Shown one piece after another: positions 35,734 through 44,537 of a stretch of 64,000 nucleotides of DNA. The number at the start of each line of letters is the position of its first letter. The stretch's first letter is position 1. Under the pieces are notes generated by a model. The model was not told where the DNA came from. It searched no databases and was given only the letters and a program-made list of their open reading frames with translations. The stretch lies in contig JBAPYK010000175.1 of the NCBI GenBank assembly GCA_049284695.1, positions 1-64,000 on the forward strand, in the 5' to 3' direction. This stretch comes from Rhodoplanes sp049284695. GTDB taxonomy: Bacteria; Pseudomonadota; Alphaproteobacteria; Rhizobiales; Xanthobacteraceae. The position numbers and the translations under genes are program-made.

Positions 35734-37356
35734 CTAGTCGGAACCCAGGCTTTCCCGCAGTCTGAGAACTTGCGGGCGGAGGCGTTCGCAGGCGAGCTCG
35801 CGCTCGAACCGCAGCACGTCCTGGCGCACCGGGCTCGCGCGCAGGCGCGCGAGCGTTTCCTGATCGTGCCGGCAAGGATCGGAGGAGCGAAGCGCCGCCG
35901 CTTTCGCGCTGTCCTGTTTCGGCTGGGGGGCGCTGATCGCATTGTTCGGCGACGCGCGACCCCCGTCGTCGTCTTCGATCGGCACCGCGGGCGCGACCGC
36001 GGCCGCGCCGGTCCCCGCCGGCAGTTCGCCGACGACGCTCTCGCGCAGCCGCACGACCTGCAGCCGCAGCCGCTCGCAGGTCAGGCTCCGCTCCAGCCGA
36101 ATGATCTCGTCCCGCGCCGGATTGGCGCGCAGCCGCGCAAGCTTTTCCTGCTCCTGTTTGCACGAATCGACGGCAATGGCCGGGGCGGCGGGAGCCGGGA
36201 AGGCCTCGCGAAAATCTTCGGGCGGCTTGGGCGCAAGCGTCGCCTGTTGGTCCTTCTGCGGCGGCGGGTCCTTCTGCGGCGGCGGGTCCTTCTGCGGCGG
36301 CGCCTTGGCCGTCGATCCGCCGTCGTCGCGATTTTGCGGGTCGCGCGAAGCGATCACCGGCGGCAACGCCTTCTCCGCGGTCTCACTGAGCTTGGCGAGT
36401 TGCGCCCGAGCGAGGCCGGCGTAATAGCCCGTGCTGTGCGCCTGCAGAAACGACTCCCAGGCCCGCTGCGTGCCAATGCGTTCGGCAAACTCGTAATCCC
36501 GCTGGATGTCGTATCGCGAATCGCTTGGGCCCGCCCGCCCCGATGCGACAGCCGGCGGATCGGCGGCCTTGACCAGCGCGATCGTCGTTCCGCCCAGCGA
36601 CCCGTAAACGAAAGGCTCCTGTCGGTTCGCGGTCGTTTTCATGACCTCGTCGCGGACCCGCCCCAAGGCGATCCTGATGTCGAGGCCCGGTTCGAAAAGG
36701 TGCTTCATCAGCGCCGTGGTGAACGGGCTGTTCGGACCCGCCCCATCATAGGAAACCGAGCCCGCCTTGGCCGCATAGGCGATGAGCGTATTGCCGGCGC
36801 TGGGCTCCACCGTGGCAAGGCCGCCGGTCACCGCCCGCACCGCAAACGTGCGCTGCATCCGGCGAAGGAAGGGATTGTCGCGGCAGGCGTCGAGAATGAT
36901 CAGACGCAGCTGCTTGACCGGCTCCACCGCCAGAATGAGGCGTTCGAGCGAGATCGCCTCGTCGTCGGCGTCATAGTCGCTCCGAAGCTTTGCATCCACC
37001 GGAATGAGATAATTGGAGCCGCGTATCTCGATGCCGTGCCCGGCGAAATACACCACCGCAATGTCGGCGTCGTGCGCCGTGAACATGAACTCCCGTAGCG
37101 TCCGCTTGAACTCCACCACGCCAAGATCGGTGCGCGACTCGACGACGTCGAACCCGGCTTTTTCCAACACGCGCGCCATGGCCTTCGCATCGCTGATGGT
37201 GTTCGTCAGCCCGGAGGCGTTCTGATAGGCCGCATTGCCGACCACGAGCGCAACGCGCCGTTCGGCCACGGCGTTCGTCGCCGAAATGGCGACAAACACA
37301 AGGCCAGCCAGCGCGGCTGCTATGGAGAGAAGGCGTCGTCGCATCCTTGCCTCCAA
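35734..37356 (-). CDS. Caspase-family (peptidase C14) secreted protein with duplicated tail
   Basis: 540 residues. A signal peptide (about 5-32) is followed by a caspase-like domain (about 33-260) with the catalytic His107 in YFAGHGIE and Cys158 in LDACRDNPF, both intact. A linker with three copies of PPPQKD (18 bp units near 36245-36300) leads to two tandem copies of a Cys-containing helical unit of about 45 residues (CKQEQEKLARLR... and CRHDQETLARLR..., about 405-540). Bacterial caspase homologues cleave after Arg/Lys; the physiological target here is unknown. The ATG at 37356 or the Met four codons later could be the start; both leave a signal peptide. Confidence 0.85.
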   Translation of the reverse strand: MEARMRRRLLSIAAALAGLVFVAISATNAVAERRVALVVGNAAYQNASGLTNTISDAKAMARVLEKAGFDVVESRTDLGVVEFKRTLREFMFTAHDADIAVVYFAGHGIEIRGSNYLIPVDAKLRSDYDADDEAISLERLILAVEPVKQLRLIILDACRDNPFLRRMQRTFAVRAVTGGLATVEPSAGNTLIAYAAKAGSVSYDGAGPNSPFTTALMKHLFEPGLDIRIALGRVRDEVMKTTANRQEPFVYGSLGGTTIALVKAADPPAVASGRAGPSDSRYDIQRDYEFAERIGTQRAWESFLQAHSTGYYAGLARAQLAKLSETAEKALPPVIASRDPQNRDDGGSTAKAPPQKDPPPQKDPPPQKDQQATLAPKPPEDFREAFPAPAAPAIAVDSCKQEQEKLARLRANPARDEIIRLERSLTCERLRLQVVRLRESVVGELPAGTGAAAVAPAVPIEDDDGGRASPNNAISAPQPKQDSAKAAALRSSDPCRHDQETLARLRASPVRQDVLRFERELACERLRPQVLRLRESLGSD

Positions 37357-37371
37357 ATGCGCTCCTCGCCG

Positions 37372-38262
37372 TTAGCGATAACGCTTGCTTCTCCGCGACC
37401 GCGGCCTGCGACCGGTTTCCGTCACCGTCACCTTGATCGGCTTGGACAGGACCGGCGGATCATGCGGCACGTGGTTTTCGTCACCGAGCAGGAGTTGCAG
37501 CGTATGCACGCCCAGTGGGAGCGTAACTTTCGCCTCCGTTTGTCCTGCACCGAAATGCAGATGGTTGAAGTCATTCGGAATAGGTCGGTCGAGCGCGGGC
37601 ACCGGCGTGTCGATCAAAAGATGGTGATGCCCGGTATTGGGTTTTACCACCCCTGCCGGCGCAACGCCCATATTGACGAGGCCGAACCGGATGATCGGCG
37701 TCCGCGACACATAGGCTCCGTTGATCGGATAAACGAAGTAGACCTTCGCATCCGCGGGAGCCGGATGCCGGCGCGCCGGCGGCGGCGCCGAAGCCGTCGC
37801 CGGAGGCGATCCTTCCTCGACAACCCGCACACGAATCTTGGGCGAGGAAAGCGGCGGCGAATGCGGGATGTGATCCTTATCCGCGAAAAGAAGCTGCAGG
37901 GTATGCTCGCCCGGCGTCAGCGTCACCTCTGCTTCGGTCTGTCCGGCCCCGAAATGCAGGTGGTTGAAGTCGTTTGGAATGGGTCGGTCGAGCGGCGGCA
38001 ATTCGGTGTCGATCAGCAGATGATGGTGACCGGAATTGGCCCGGTCCGACCCGGCCGGCGCGACGCCCATCCCGCGCAGGCCAAAATGAATGGTGGCCTT
38101 TGCCGGAATCGTGGCTCCGTCTTTGAGGTCGATGAAATAGACCGCGGCGCCCGGCGGTGACGCCACCGGACCGCCCGTCGCGCGATCCTGAGCATGAACC
38201 GCGCCGCACGCCGCGCCTGAAGCCAATATGATCAGCAGTATTATATTTCGCAGCACGAGCAT
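37372..38262 (-). CDS. Tandem DUF4399 secreted protein
   Basis: 296 residues from the ATG at 38260-38262. A signal peptide (LILLIILAS core) precedes two DUF4399 domains (about 35-145 and 165-275) joined by a Pro/Ala linker. Each domain holds the same run: F-G-L-x-x-M-G-V-A-P-A-G, then SGHHHLLID or TGHHHLLID, then the block PIPNDFNHLHFGAGQTE. The His clusters suggest metal binding, but no experiment is known to me. The two halves are nearly identical around the His motifs, also in DNA, so the duplication is recent or kept uniform by conversion. The C-terminus is Arg-rich. It follows the caspase gene region without a shared operon being evident. Confidence 0.85.
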   Translation of the reverse strand: MLVLRNIILLIILASGAACGAVHAQDRATGGPVASPPGAAVYFIDLKDGATIPAKATIHFGLRGMGVAPAGSDRANSGHHHLLIDTELPPLDRPIPNDFNHLHFGAGQTEAEVTLTPGEHTLQLLFADKDHIPHSPPLSSPKIRVRVVEEGSPPATASAPPPARRHPAPADAKVYFVYPINGAYVSRTPIIRFGLVNMGVAPAGVVKPNTGHHHLLIDTPVPALDRPIPNDFNHLHFGAGQTEAKVTLPLGVHTLQLLLGDENHVPHDPPVLSKPIKVTVTETGRRPRSRRSKRYR

Positions 38263-38585
38263 GACCCTCCAGCGAGTGCACTGCACCATCGTTCGATCCG
38301 ATCTGATCGAACTAATTCGCGGTTGTCGATGACCTACATCTCACCGTCGACCACGTGTCGCGTTCCCTGGCTTGCGACGAAACCGCGAGAACGCGATTGA
38401 TTATTGTCCGATTTCCTCGTCGTGCATAGGATGCCGGCGCAGACAAACGCGCAGCTCATCGAGCGTGAGCGCCATTTGTCGCGGATGACGCGGGCGTCCC
38501 AATCCTCCGCAAGCGCTGGGCCGCAGCTTCTGGGCTCTCGCACGTGTTTTTTCTCGCCCATCGGCGAGCGAACAGGAAGCAAAAA
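38263..38585. other. Divergent intergenic region
   Basis: 323 bp between the DUF4399 gene (minus) and the pseudo-caspase gene (plus). AGGAAG at about 38574-38579 is the ribosome site of the latter. No other element is recognised. Confidence 0.4.
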
Positions 38586-40217
38586 ATGAAGTGGCGCCTT
38601 GCACTTCTCTTTCTTTTGATTGTCTGTGCAACGACCAACCTAAGGTCGGCGCCGGCCCAGCAACAACGCGCGGCGGCCAATCGGCCGGAGCCCCGAGTGG
38701 CTTTGCTCATCGCCAATTCCAACTATCGCGACTCCGACGTTAAGCTGACCAATCCGGTCAGGGACGCGCGCGCTCTCGCCGAGGAACTGCGGCGCGACGG
38801 CTTCGAGGTGGTTCTCAAGGAGAACCTCGGCAAGGAAGACATGCAGCGAACGATCGATCAGTTCGCGGCGACGATCGCGCCTGGCGCGACGGCATTATTT
38901 TTTTTCAGCGGGTACGGGATTCAGGTCAATCGCCAGAATTTTCTCATTCCGACCGATGCGCGAATCTGGGCCGAAAGGGACGCGCAGCAGGACGGAATCG
39001 ACATCGAGCGGATTCTCGGTCAGATTCACGCGAGGGGCGCCAAAGTGATGCTGTTGATCATCGACGCGTCGCGCAAGAACCCGTTCGAGCGGCGCTTCCG
39101 CAGCTATTCCGCCGGACTATCGGCGACGGCCGTTCCTGAGCGCACGCTCGCGATCAGCAGCGCTGCGCTCGACAAAGCGCACGATGACGTCGACGCCAAT
39201 CCAAGTTTGTTTATGGACGAACTGTTGAAAGAGATTCGCTCGCCCAGCTCCACTACGGCCGAGCAGACCTTTCTGCGCGCCCGCAATGGCGTGGCGCGTG
39301 CGTCAAAGGGTGACCGCGTGCCGTGGATATCGTCGTCCCTGACCGAGGATTTCTATTTCAACCGGCCGAGCGCCGACGCGTCGACCTCGCCTCCGCCGGC
39401 CGAGCCGCTGCCCGCGCGCAAGGCGGAACCGCCCGCTCCGACCGCTTCGGTGACGGCGGCAGCGGAGCCGACGCGGGCGACAGAGGCGAGCGGCAACATG
39501 CCCGGCGAGACCTTCCGCGATTGCGCCGAATGCCCGGAAATGATCGTCATCCCGGCGGGCGAATTCGAAATGGGCTCAAACGACGCGCCAATGGAGAAGC
39601 CCGTTCACCGCGTCGCGATTGGACGTCCGATCGCGATCGGCCGTCGGGAGGTCACATTCGCGGAATGGGACCAGTGCGCCGCCGCGGGCGCATGCAGCTA
39701 CCGACCCAATGATCGGGGCTGGGGACGGGGCAATCGGCCGGTCATCGACGTCAGCTGGGACGACGCCAAGACGTATCTCGACTGGCTATCGAAAAAGACG
39801 GGAAAGCAATACCGGCTTCCGACCGAAGCCGAATGGGAATATGCGGCGCGCGCCGGTACGAAATCACCATTCTGGTGGGGGCGCGATAGCGAGAACGGGC
39901 TCGCCAACTGTAGTGACTGCGGTGCGCCGGACGGCGGATCGAAAACGGCGGAGGCCGGATCGTTCCGCCCGAATGCTTTCGGCCTGTACGACACCGCCGG
40001 CAATGTCGCCGAATGGGTCGAGGATTGCTGGAATGATACCTATCGCGGCGCCCCGAAGGACGGCGCGGCCTGGACCGCCGGTCAATGCGGACTTCGCGTG
40101 CTGCGCGGCGGCTCATTCGGCAACAAGGCCACGTCGGTGCGTTCGCCGGCGCGATTCCGCTATGACAAGGACGTGCGATACCTCGCCAATGGATTTCGCG
40201 TCGCGCGCGACCTGTGA
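38586..40217 (+). CDS. Pseudo-caspase fused to formylglycine-enzyme (SUMF1)-like domain
   Basis: 543 residues from the ATG at 38586; an upstream ATG at 38544 would add a poor leader. A signal peptide (about 1-20) precedes a caspase-like fold (about 35-260). The catalytic pair is replaced: Tyr110 in FFSGYGIQ where His is normal, and Ser162 in IIDASRKNPF where Cys is normal. An Ala/Pro/Glu linker follows. The C-terminal domain (about 315-543) shows the formylglycine-generating/SUMF1 pattern: V-I-P-A-G-E-F-E-M-G-S, R-L-P-T-E-A-E-W-E-Y-A-A-R-A-G, G-N-V-A-E-W-V-E-D and R-V-L-R-G-G-S. I infer a binding, not proteolytic, caspase fold. The active caspase gene lies 1.2 kb upstream. Confidence 0.88.
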   Translation: MKWRLALLFLLIVCATTNLRSAPAQQQRAAANRPEPRVALLIANSNYRDSDVKLTNPVRDARALAEELRRDGFEVVLKENLGKEDMQRTIDQFAATIAPGATALFFFSGYGIQVNRQNFLIPTDARIWAERDAQQDGIDIERILGQIHARGAKVMLLIIDASRKNPFERRFRSYSAGLSATAVPERTLAISSAALDKAHDDVDANPSLFMDELLKEIRSPSSTTAEQTFLRARNGVARASKGDRVPWISSSLTEDFYFNRPSADASTSPPPAEPLPARKAEPPAPTASVTAAAEPTRATEASGNMPGETFRDCAECPEMIVIPAGEFEMGSNDAPMEKPVHRVAIGRPIAIGRREVTFAEWDQCAAAGACSYRPNDRGWGRGNRPVIDVSWDDAKTYLDWLSKKTGKQYRLPTEAEWEYAARAGTKSPFWWGRDSENGLANCSDCGAPDGGSKTAEAGSFRPNAFGLYDTAGNVAEWVEDCWNDTYRGAPKDGAAWTAGQCGLRVLRGGSFGNKATSVRSPARFRYDKDVRYLANGFRVARDL

Positions 40218-40225
40218 CCCGAGGC

Positions 40226-41212
40226 CTATGGAGGCGGCTTTTTCTCGATCACCCACCCGACCTTCTCGACCGGCGCCTCCATCCGGTATCTCAGACCCGA
40301 TTCCGCATACTCGATCTGGTGCTTGCCGATGCGCCGCATCGTGTCCTCGATGATCCTGCGTCCATAGCCTGTGCGGGTCGGTTGAGTCACGACCGGTCCG
40401 CCCGTCTCCTCCCACGACAGGATGAACAGGCCGGGACGCTGTTCTCGGTCGACGTCCCAGCGCACAGCGACGCGGCCAGCGGGAACGGACAGTGCGCCGT
40501 ATTTGACCGCATTGGTGGTCAGTTCGTGCAGAAGCAATGCGAAGCTCTGCGCCGCCTTCTGCCGCACCATCAGGTCGAGCCCGGAGAGGCTGACGCGGTC
40601 GGCAAAGGCCGAAGTCTCGGCGACGAGAATTTGTCGGAGCGGCGCGCCGCGCCACTCTTGCTCGGTCATCATCGTATAAGCGCGGCCGAGCGATTGCAGG
40701 CGATCGATGAACATCTCGCGCGCCTCCACCAGCGGGTGGTTTCCGCCCAGGCTGTGCAGCGCCACCGACTGAACGACCGCGAACAGATTCTGGATGCGAT
40801 GATTAAGCTCGCCGATGAGCAGTCGCTGCCGTTCTTCGATGCGCTTGCGCTCGCTGATGTCGACGATGACGACGATGATGTAGTCTTTTCCCTCGGACCG
40901 GATCGGCTTAAGCCCGATCTCGACCGGGATTTCGGCGCCGTCCCGCCGCCGCGCCCACAGGTCGCGACCCGACCCCATCGAGCGTTCGCGCGGGGCGCGT
41001 GCAAATAGTTGCCGCAAACCGGAATGCTGGGTACGCGACCGGTCGGGCACCAGAACCTCGACCGATTGCCCGAGCAACTCGTCCCGGCGATAGCCCAACA
41101 GCCGCTCGACATAGTCGTTAAGGAAAACGATTCGCGCCTCGGCGTCGGTTACGAACAGGCCATTCGGCGAGGATTCCAGCAGGCTATAAATGACGTCTTC
41201 CGACAGGCGCAT
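40226..41212 (-). CDS. PAS-HWE sensor histidine kinase
   Basis: 328 residues. A PAS domain occupies about 8-120 (ending in V-D-I-S-E-R-K-R). The phosphoacceptor region ELNHRIQN (His138) and the ATP domain LLHELTTNAVKYGALS (His229, Asn234) with Trp267-Glu268 give the H...WE pattern that names the HWE family. There is no membrane helix, so it is a soluble sensor; PAS domains here often bind flavin or haem, but no ligand Cys (GRNCRFLQ) for a LOV domain is present. No response regulator gene is adjacent. It converges on the pseudo-caspase gene, with 8 bp between their stops. Confidence 0.88.
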   Translation of the reverse strand: MRLSEDVIYSLLESSPNGLFVTDAEARIVFLNDYVERLLGYRRDELLGQSVEVLVPDRSRTQHSGLRQLFARAPRERSMGSGRDLWARRRDGAEIPVEIGLKPIRSEGKDYIIVVIVDISERKRIEERQRLLIGELNHRIQNLFAVVQSVALHSLGGNHPLVEAREMFIDRLQSLGRAYTMMTEQEWRGAPLRQILVAETSAFADRVSLSGLDLMVRQKAAQSFALLLHELTTNAVKYGALSVPAGRVAVRWDVDREQRPGLFILSWEETGGPVVTQPTRTGYGRRIIEDTMRRIGKHQIEYAESGLRYRMEAPVEKVGWVIEKKPPP

Positions 41213-41499
41213 ATCAGGCCGAAGGTTGTAGGCAGGTTATTCTATTGTCTGGATCCAGGCGACAGAACCGCGTCGCGAGCGAGGTCGCGGGCCGTCATAA
41301 CGGATTGCAGTCTCGATAACCACCGCCCCTCGCTCGGTGGCGCGCCCCCCGAACGCGTGCGGCGAAAGCCGGGAAGGTGGCCTGTCGCCTCGGCAATTGT
41401 CAAGAACACGCATGGGACGCTCGTTTCGCGTATTTGACCGGCGGACCAGCCACGACGTCTCCCGCGCCCACAGGTGCTTTGGTCATTGGCCCCGGTTCA

Positions 41500-42048
41500 T
41501 CAGCTTTCGAGGAAGTCGCCGCAGCGTTGCACCGTATCGTTCGCGCCCCACGGCATGATCGGCACGCTCGAGGTCGAGTTCTTCGGCGACCCCTCGATCA
41601 AACGATCGGAATAAACCATATAGACGAGGACGTTACGCTTGACGTCGCAGCCGCGCACGATCTGCATTTTCTTGAAAAACAGCGACCGCCGGCGACGAAA
41701 CATGTCCTCGCCCTGGGCGAATTTCTGTTTGAACCGGATCGGCCCGACTTGCCGGCAGGCAAGCGAAATGTCCGACACCTCCTCGGCGACTCCCAGCCAG
41801 CCCTTGATGCCGCCGCGCTCCGGTACGGTGAAGTGGCAGGCGACGCCCTCGACATCCGGGTCGTCGAGCCCGTAGGTCGCAAGCTTGTCATCCGGGGTTA
41901 GCAGCTTGAAGACCGTCGACCGGCGAAAAATCAGATCAGGCTCATCGGCGGCGCGTCCGGAGTCGACCAAGGCAAGGCAAACCACTAGACCCAGCAACAG
42001 CGCTGGTCGCCCTGTCGTGACGATCCATCGCAACGCCTTGGTTCGCAT
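41500..42048 (-). CDS. creA: CreA family protein
   Basis: 182 residues from the ATG at 42046-42048. Signal peptide (about 12-35, ending Asp-Ser-Gly-Arg-Ala-Ala-Asp). Conserved CreA pattern: V-F-K-L-L-T-P-D-D-K, a D-D-P-x-V-x-G-V-A-C-H-F segment, R-R-S-L-F-F-K-K-M-Q-I-V-R and a final V-P-I-M-P-W-G. It is a small periplasmic protein of unknown biochemical role, conserved in Proteobacteria. A longer open frame to 42132 is a low-quality leader. Confidence 0.85.
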   Translation of the reverse strand: MRTKALRWIVTTGRPALLLGLVVCLALVDSGRAADEPDLIFRRSTVFKLLTPDDKLATYGLDDPDVEGVACHFTVPERGGIKGWLGVAEEVSDISLACRQVGPIRFKQKFAQGEDMFRRRRSLFFKKMQIVRGCDVKRNVLVYMVYSDRLIEGSPKNSTSSVPIMPWGANDTVQRCGDFLES

Positions 42049-42368
42049 ATATCGGCTCCATGAGGCTTGGGAATGTCGGCTCATCCCGAGACGCTGAGAT
42101 AATGCGTTGCGGCGGCAAGTTGAAGCACGCAATTTCAGGCTTCGCCTCTAACAGGGAACAGCCGCCGACGGTCGGGCTTTCGGCTTGTCTGGCCGGCGCA
42201 TCATGCCGGTGACGCCGTCGGTAGCACGCCCGGCGCGAGGCGGCGACGCCACGTCGTTGCCAGGCTTGCCGACACAATAAAAGCGGCGTCCCTCCATCTC
42301 CGCCGGAAGGACGCTAAGCAATAAATATAGCGCCGATAAACCCCCCTCGCAGTTACGTCAAATATCAA
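42049..42368. other. Intergenic region
   Basis: 320 bp between the creA start and the stop of the next minus-strand gene. An AT-rich run lies at about 42318-42368. No gene or terminator is convincing. Confidence 0.4.
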
Positions 42369-43037
42369 TCAATAGTACCTGCCATAATATTGTTGTCTCG
42401 CATAGTACTGACTGCCTCCGTAGCCGCCGCCCCATCCGAAGAAGTTGTTCTGATTACGGTAGGCATAATTTGACGGCGTGCTCCGTCTTTTCTTGGCCGT
42501 CCGACGAACGCGCGCCTTCGCTTTCGCCTTGGGCGGCTCACTTGCCACTGCAGCAGGTTCATCGGCAGGCTTGATCTCTGCGACCGACTCGGGCGCAGGT
42601 GTCGGAATCGGCGCGCTCGCGACTGCTTGCGCTGACGCGGCCGCGTTCGGCTCGCCGCTAAGCGCCTCGCCGGCACGACCGTTGGCATTGCCGCCGCGCC
42701 CGTCGGTGGCGGCGCTCGGTTGAGGCCCGCGGGTGCCAATGCTCGGCAGGGTCACCTTCGCGACCGAGCGCGAACGGCCGCGGGTGGCCGTCTCGGCGTC
42801 GGGCGCCGCAGCCGGCGCAGCCGCTGTCGCATAGATCGGAACGTGCGCAAGAGCACCTTCTTCCGCCACCTCCTGCGGGGCAGTGGGCCGAAGAAAATCG
42901 GTCACAACGTTGTGAGCGGCGACAGCGCAAGCGATGCCGATCGCAAACCCGCCAACAGCAAGCGTCATCGGGATGGTGCGACGCGGGCGCGCCTGCTCGG
43001 GCCAAAGGGAATAATTCGAGCGATAGCGCTTAGACAT
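42369..43037 (-). CDS. Hypothetical single-pass membrane protein with low-complexity C-terminus
   Basis: 222 residues from the ATG at 43035-43037. The N-terminal cytoplasmic part is Arg-rich, followed by one hydrophobic helix (about 24-44, M-T-L-A-V-G-G-F-A-I-G-I-A). A long Ala/Pro/Glu-rich region leads to a basic stretch (AKAKARVRRTAKKRRS), and the end is Tyr/Gly/Asn-rich (FFGWGGGYGGSQYY). I do not recognise a family. Such Tyr/Gly tails resemble rhizobial surface or peptidoglycan-associated proteins, which is only a resemblance. Confidence 0.6.
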   Translation of the reverse strand: MSKRYRSNYSLWPEQARPRRTIPMTLAVGGFAIGIACAVAAHNVVTDFLRPTAPQEVAEEGALAHVPIYATAAAPAAAPDAETATRGRSRSVAKVTLPSIGTRGPQPSAATDGRGGNANGRAGEALSGEPNAAASAQAVASAPIPTPAPESVAEIKPADEPAAVASEPPKAKAKARVRRTAKKRRSTPSNYAYRNQNNFFGWGGGYGGSQYYARQQYYGRYY

Positions 43038-43166
43038 AACTGATCCCCGGCCGGGCGTCTGCAACGCGACTATGGCGTAACGCAGTACATGCCTCGGGGT
43101 TCCCACTCGCAGGCTGAATCTTTGTCGATCGAGGGGCAGGTGGGGTTCGAGGTGGGCGTCACATAT

Positions 43167-43865
43167 TCATGCCTGCACCGGTTTGCCTTTTTCGGGCACA
43201 ATCACTTTGGTCGCGTGGCCCTTCATCTCGGCAACGAACTTGTCGGCCGTCGGATCGATGATCGGGAACGAGCCGTAATGGCAAGGGATGACGGCATCGA
43301 GCTTGAAGTACCGCTTAACCGCAAGGGAGGCCGTTCGAGCCCCCATGGTGAACCGGTCGCCGATCGGAACCATCGCGATCTTCGGCTCGTAGAGCTCGGA
43401 AATCAGCGCCATGTCCGAAAAGATGTCCGTGTCGCCCATGTGATAGACCGTCGGCTCGCCCGCCGCCTTGACGATCACCCCGCACGGGTTGCCGAGGTAG
43501 ATCGGAATTTCTCCCATCGCGTCGCCCGACGAATGGTCCGCCCGCACCAGCGTCATGGTGAACCCGCCGAGGTCCGTGGTGCCCCCGGTGTTCATCGGGT
43601 TGAATTTCTCCAACCCCTTCGACACCAGCCACATGCCGAGATCGTAATTGGTGCTTACGGTCGCGCCGGTTTTCTTTGCGATGTCGAGGGTGTCGCCGAC
43701 ATGATCGGCATGGCCGTGCGTCAAGAGGATGTGGCTTACGCCCTTGATCGCCGCGTCCTTGTCGGAGACGAAGGCCGGGTTGCCGGTGAAGAACGGATCG
43801 ATCAACACGGCCATGCCGTTGAAATCAAGGCGGAAAGCGGAATGTCCGAACCAGGTGATCTGCAT
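43167..43865 (-). CDS. UPF0173-type metal-dependent hydrolase (metallo-beta-lactamase fold)
   Basis: 232 residues from the ATG at 43863-43865. The metal motif is THGHADH (49-55), preceded by the family start MQITWFGHSAF. A later D-T-D-I-F-S-D-M metal residue segment and H-Y-G-S-F-P near the C-terminus complete the site. This is the conserved UPF0173/YtkL family of cytoplasmic hydrolases with unknown substrate. The longer frame to 43967 is Arg-rich and not part of the family. Confidence 0.9.
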   Translation of the reverse strand: MQITWFGHSAFRLDFNGMAVLIDPFFTGNPAFVSDKDAAIKGVSHILLTHGHADHVGDTLDIAKKTGATVSTNYDLGMWLVSKGLEKFNPMNTGGTTDLGGFTMTLVRADHSSGDAMGEIPIYLGNPCGVIVKAAGEPTVYHMGDTDIFSDMALISELYEPKIAMVPIGDRFTMGARTASLAVKRYFKLDAVIPCHYGSFPIIDPTADKFVAEMKGHATKVIVPEKGKPVQA

Positions 43866-43991
43866 GGGAAATGTCCTCGGCTGGAGTATGCGGCGCAGGC
43901 GGCGGCGCGCCCGCGCATCGGCAAGAATGCGCCGCGAGGATAACCCAAAGGCGGCTGCCGCCGTCAATCGGCTCGCGCCGCGCAGAGGCGC

Positions 43992-44477
43992 ATGCTAGGC
44001 GGGTGCATGCCCGGCGCGATCGTTCCGCTCGCCGAACTCCATGCGCTGTTGCCCCCGGCCGGCGCACTGATCGGGCTTGACCTCGGCGACAAGACCATCG
44101 GCGTCGCCACTAGCGATCCTGACCGGCGACTCGCGACGGGCGTTGAAACGATTGCGCGCAAGACTTTCACGGCCGATGCCGCCCGCCTTCTGGAACTCGC
44201 GGCGGAGCGGAGCGCAGCCGGATTCGTACTCGGGTTGCCCATTAACATGGACGGAAGCGAGGGTCCGCGGGCGCAATCGGCGCGTGCCTTCGCCCGAAAT
44301 CTTGCCCAACGCTCCGAACTTCCGATCGGTCTGTGGGACGAGCGTCTATCGACCGCGGCGGTCGAGCGTGAGCTGATCGCAGCCGACGCGAGCCGGCGCA
44401 AGCGCAAGGCGGTGATCGACCAACACGCGGCCGCCTTCATCCTGCAGGGCGCGCTCGATCGGCTGCGGCGCGCGTGA
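43992..44477 (+). CDS. ruvX: RuvX/YqgF putative Holliday-junction resolvase
   Basis: 161 residues. RNase-H-like fold with the catalytic Asp30 in IGLDLGDKTIGVA, LGLPINMDGSEGP in the middle, W-D-E-R-L-S-T and a final V-I-D-Q-H-A-A-A-F-I-L-Q. The family processes pre-16S rRNA 5' ends and may act on recombination junctions. The ATG at 43992 or the in-frame ATG at 44007 could be the start. In Rhizobiales this gene normally precedes pyrB; here an acyl-CoA dehydrogenase gene on the other strand lies between them. Confidence 0.92.
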   Translation: MLGGCMPGAIVPLAELHALLPPAGALIGLDLGDKTIGVATSDPDRRLATGVETIARKTFTADAARLLELAAERSAAGFVLGLPINMDGSEGPRAQSARAFARNLAQRSELPIGLWDERLSTAAVERELIAADASRRKRKAVIDQHAAAFILQGALDRLRRA

Positions 44478-44509
44478 CGTGAAAGTAATCTGCTGCCTTC
44501 CAAATTCAC

Positions 44510-44528
44510 CTCTCCCCGCTGGGGAGAG
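44510..44528. terminator. Bidirectional hairpin between convergent genes
   Basis: Perfect 8 bp stem CTCTCCCC/GGGGAGAG with a GCT loop, lying between the ends of ruvX (plus) and the acyl-CoA dehydrogenase gene (minus). A weak T-tail means it may be a repeat-derived terminator. Confidence 0.55.
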
Positions 44529-44537
44529 CGAAAGGAA

